Of a DNA stretch of 64,000 bases, positions 62,842-64,000 are shown piece after piece (position 1 is the first letter of the stretch; the number at the start of each line of letters is the position of its first letter). Made by a program: the position numbers and the translations under genes. Under the pieces are notes generated by a model. The model worked only from the letters and a program-made list of their open reading frames with translations. It searched no databases and was not told the DNA's origin. The DNA is from Zeugodacus cucurbitae (lineage: Eukaryota; Arthropoda; Insecta; Diptera; Tephritidae), in the NCBI RefSeq assembly GCF_028554725.1, contig NC_071671.1:29078001-29142000 (forward strand), written 5' to 3'.

Positions 62842-63590
62842 TACTCTCGCAACATGTTGCACAGAGTATAATAGTTTTGTTCACATAACGGTTGTTTGTG
62901 TCACCAAGAAATAAAAGAGCTAGATATGGGGTTATATATATATAAATTATCAGGATGGCGAGTCGATTTGAAATCCGGATATCTGTCCGTCCGTCCGACC
63001 GTGCAAGTGATAACTTGAGTAAAAATTGAGATATCTTAATGAAACTTGGGACACATATTCCTTGGCACCCTGAGGAGGTTGCTTTCGAAGATGGGCAAAA
63101 GTTATGAAAGTAAAATTTGGTACAAGGGATCACAATAGGGAGGGGCACATTCGGATTATTTTTTTTTCAAGTGGGCGTGGTCTCGCCCTCAAATAGGTTT
63201 TTTGTACATATCTCGCAAACCAATGAAGCTATATAAACCAAACTGCAGTCGGTTCTCTTACGTAACCCACCACACACCATTAAAATAGTTGAAATCAGAT
63301 AACAACCACACCCACCTTCCACACAAAGGTTAGGTTGAAAATTACTGAAAGTGGGTTAACTCACTAACGAAAAACGTCAGAAGAACTAAATTTTACATAA
63401 GAAATGGAAGATGGAATATGCACTCAGATTTTTTTACAAAATGGAAAATGGGTGTGCCGTCGCTCACTTATTGTTCAAAACCCATATCTCAGGATCTACT
63501 CGACCGATTCGAATGAAATTCGGTATATAATATTTTATTGACACCCTGACAAAACGGTTAAAAAATGAGCGAAACCACGTGGTGGTATGC
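62842..63590 (+). repeat. Foldback-family copy, long form
   Basis: From 'atactctcgcaacatgttgc' through 'gtccgtccgtccgaccgtgc', 'agtgggcgtggtctcgccct', 'aggttaggttgaaaattact' to 'attgacaccctgac'. It shows the full inner order of the family on one strand. The outer terminus is missing. Confidence 0.78.
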
Positions 63591-63978
63591 CAAATTTTTC
63601 GTCAAAATTTGTTATATGCCTAATGTTCATTTTCACAGTGCAGCGAATACATCTTAACTAATACCTGAGACAGACATGTAGTACATATTGTAGTATGCTT
63701 CAGAAACCATATGTGTATCACCGGTTTTCCGAATTTTGTTTGAAAGCAAATGGTGTTCCGTACTTCAATAGAAGAGTCCCCTAAACCATTGAAATTTTGT
63801 GGTGTTGTGAAATGTATTACAATGCATTGCATTGAACACACCGAAAGCTTTAAGCTATTTTACCACAATGATATGTTTTCTGACATTTTGACATACAGAA
63901 AATAAATTAAATTCAAAAATAATAGAAATCAAAAAACAAAATTTGAAAAAAATGATGTGAAATATATGTAATATATAT
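63591..63978. other. Unassigned AT-rich sequence
   Basis: Contains 'aatgttcattttcacagtgc' shared with 55759. No gene is recognised. Confidence 0.4.
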
Positions 63979-64000
63979 GGGGGATAGGGTCATATGTAGA
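63979..64000 (+). mobile_element. 5' start of another LINE copy, cut by the window edge
   Basis: GGGGATAGGGTCATATGTAG at the end of the window resembles the LINE 5' end GGATGGAGTCATATGTAGA. The element would continue beyond 64000. Confidence 0.6.

Overview
The window is AT-rich eukaryotic DNA. It looks like fruit-fly-type (dipteran, probably tephritid) chromosomal sequence made almost entirely of nested transposable elements, interrupted by a few exons of one host gene. There is no bacterial gene organisation, no rRNA, tRNA or CRISPR array. The insect assignment is an inference from short GTAAGT-type introns, a gypsy element with a tRNA-Lys primer site, RTE-clade LINEs, Helitrons and PIF/Harbinger elements.

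Host gene. Four exons on the minus strand (46011-46483, 29940-30139, 24634-24704, 24442-24576) encode, in order: a membrane-proximal fibronectin-III-like segment with a transmembrane helix, the cytoplasmic juxtamembrane segment, and the first part of a protein tyrosine phosphatase (PTP) domain. Splice sites are canonical and codon phases join across all three introns, including one of about 16 kb. Exons for the ectodomain upstream and for the catalytic cysteine downstream are not visible in the window.

Layout. 1-5048: degraded repeats and a decayed LINE. 5049-13866: gypsy-family LTR element with matching TACA target duplications, carrying a complete 3.26-kb RTE-type LINE (8260-11520) inside its reverse transcriptase. 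13867-22034: jockey-type LINE fragment, a repeat copy, an endonuclease fragment like those of Helentrons, a decayed LINE and a Helitron 3' end. 22035-24209: LINE inserted close to the last visible PTP exon. 24917-29816: palindromic foldback-like element in the small PTP intron, with a LINE in one arm. 30259-32897: nearly intact PIF/Harbinger element with two convergent genes. 33683-34218: pogo-like MITE. 35592-40518: second gypsy-type element with an env remnant. 40617-43713: repeat end plus LINE. 43899 onward: Helentron-like 5' end. 46657-48324: large inverted-repeat element. 48325-51466: repeats with a second MITE inserted. 51727-54189: decayed second Harbinger element. 54496-61710: repeat, then a MITE copy split by a Helitron (56667-61626) that itself contains a LINE (57328-60514). 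61791-63590: a second, differently interrupted copy of the sequence flanking Harbinger-2, plus repeats. 63979-64000: start of another LINE.

The nesting gives a relative order of insertion. The LINE family is always the innermost insertion; the foldback family and the MITEs are usually hosts. Only two mobile elements look potentially recent or functional: the LINE at 8260-11520 (uninterrupted 988-residue ORF) and Harbinger-1 (transposase with its catalytic residues; the partner protein interrupted at two homopolymers only).
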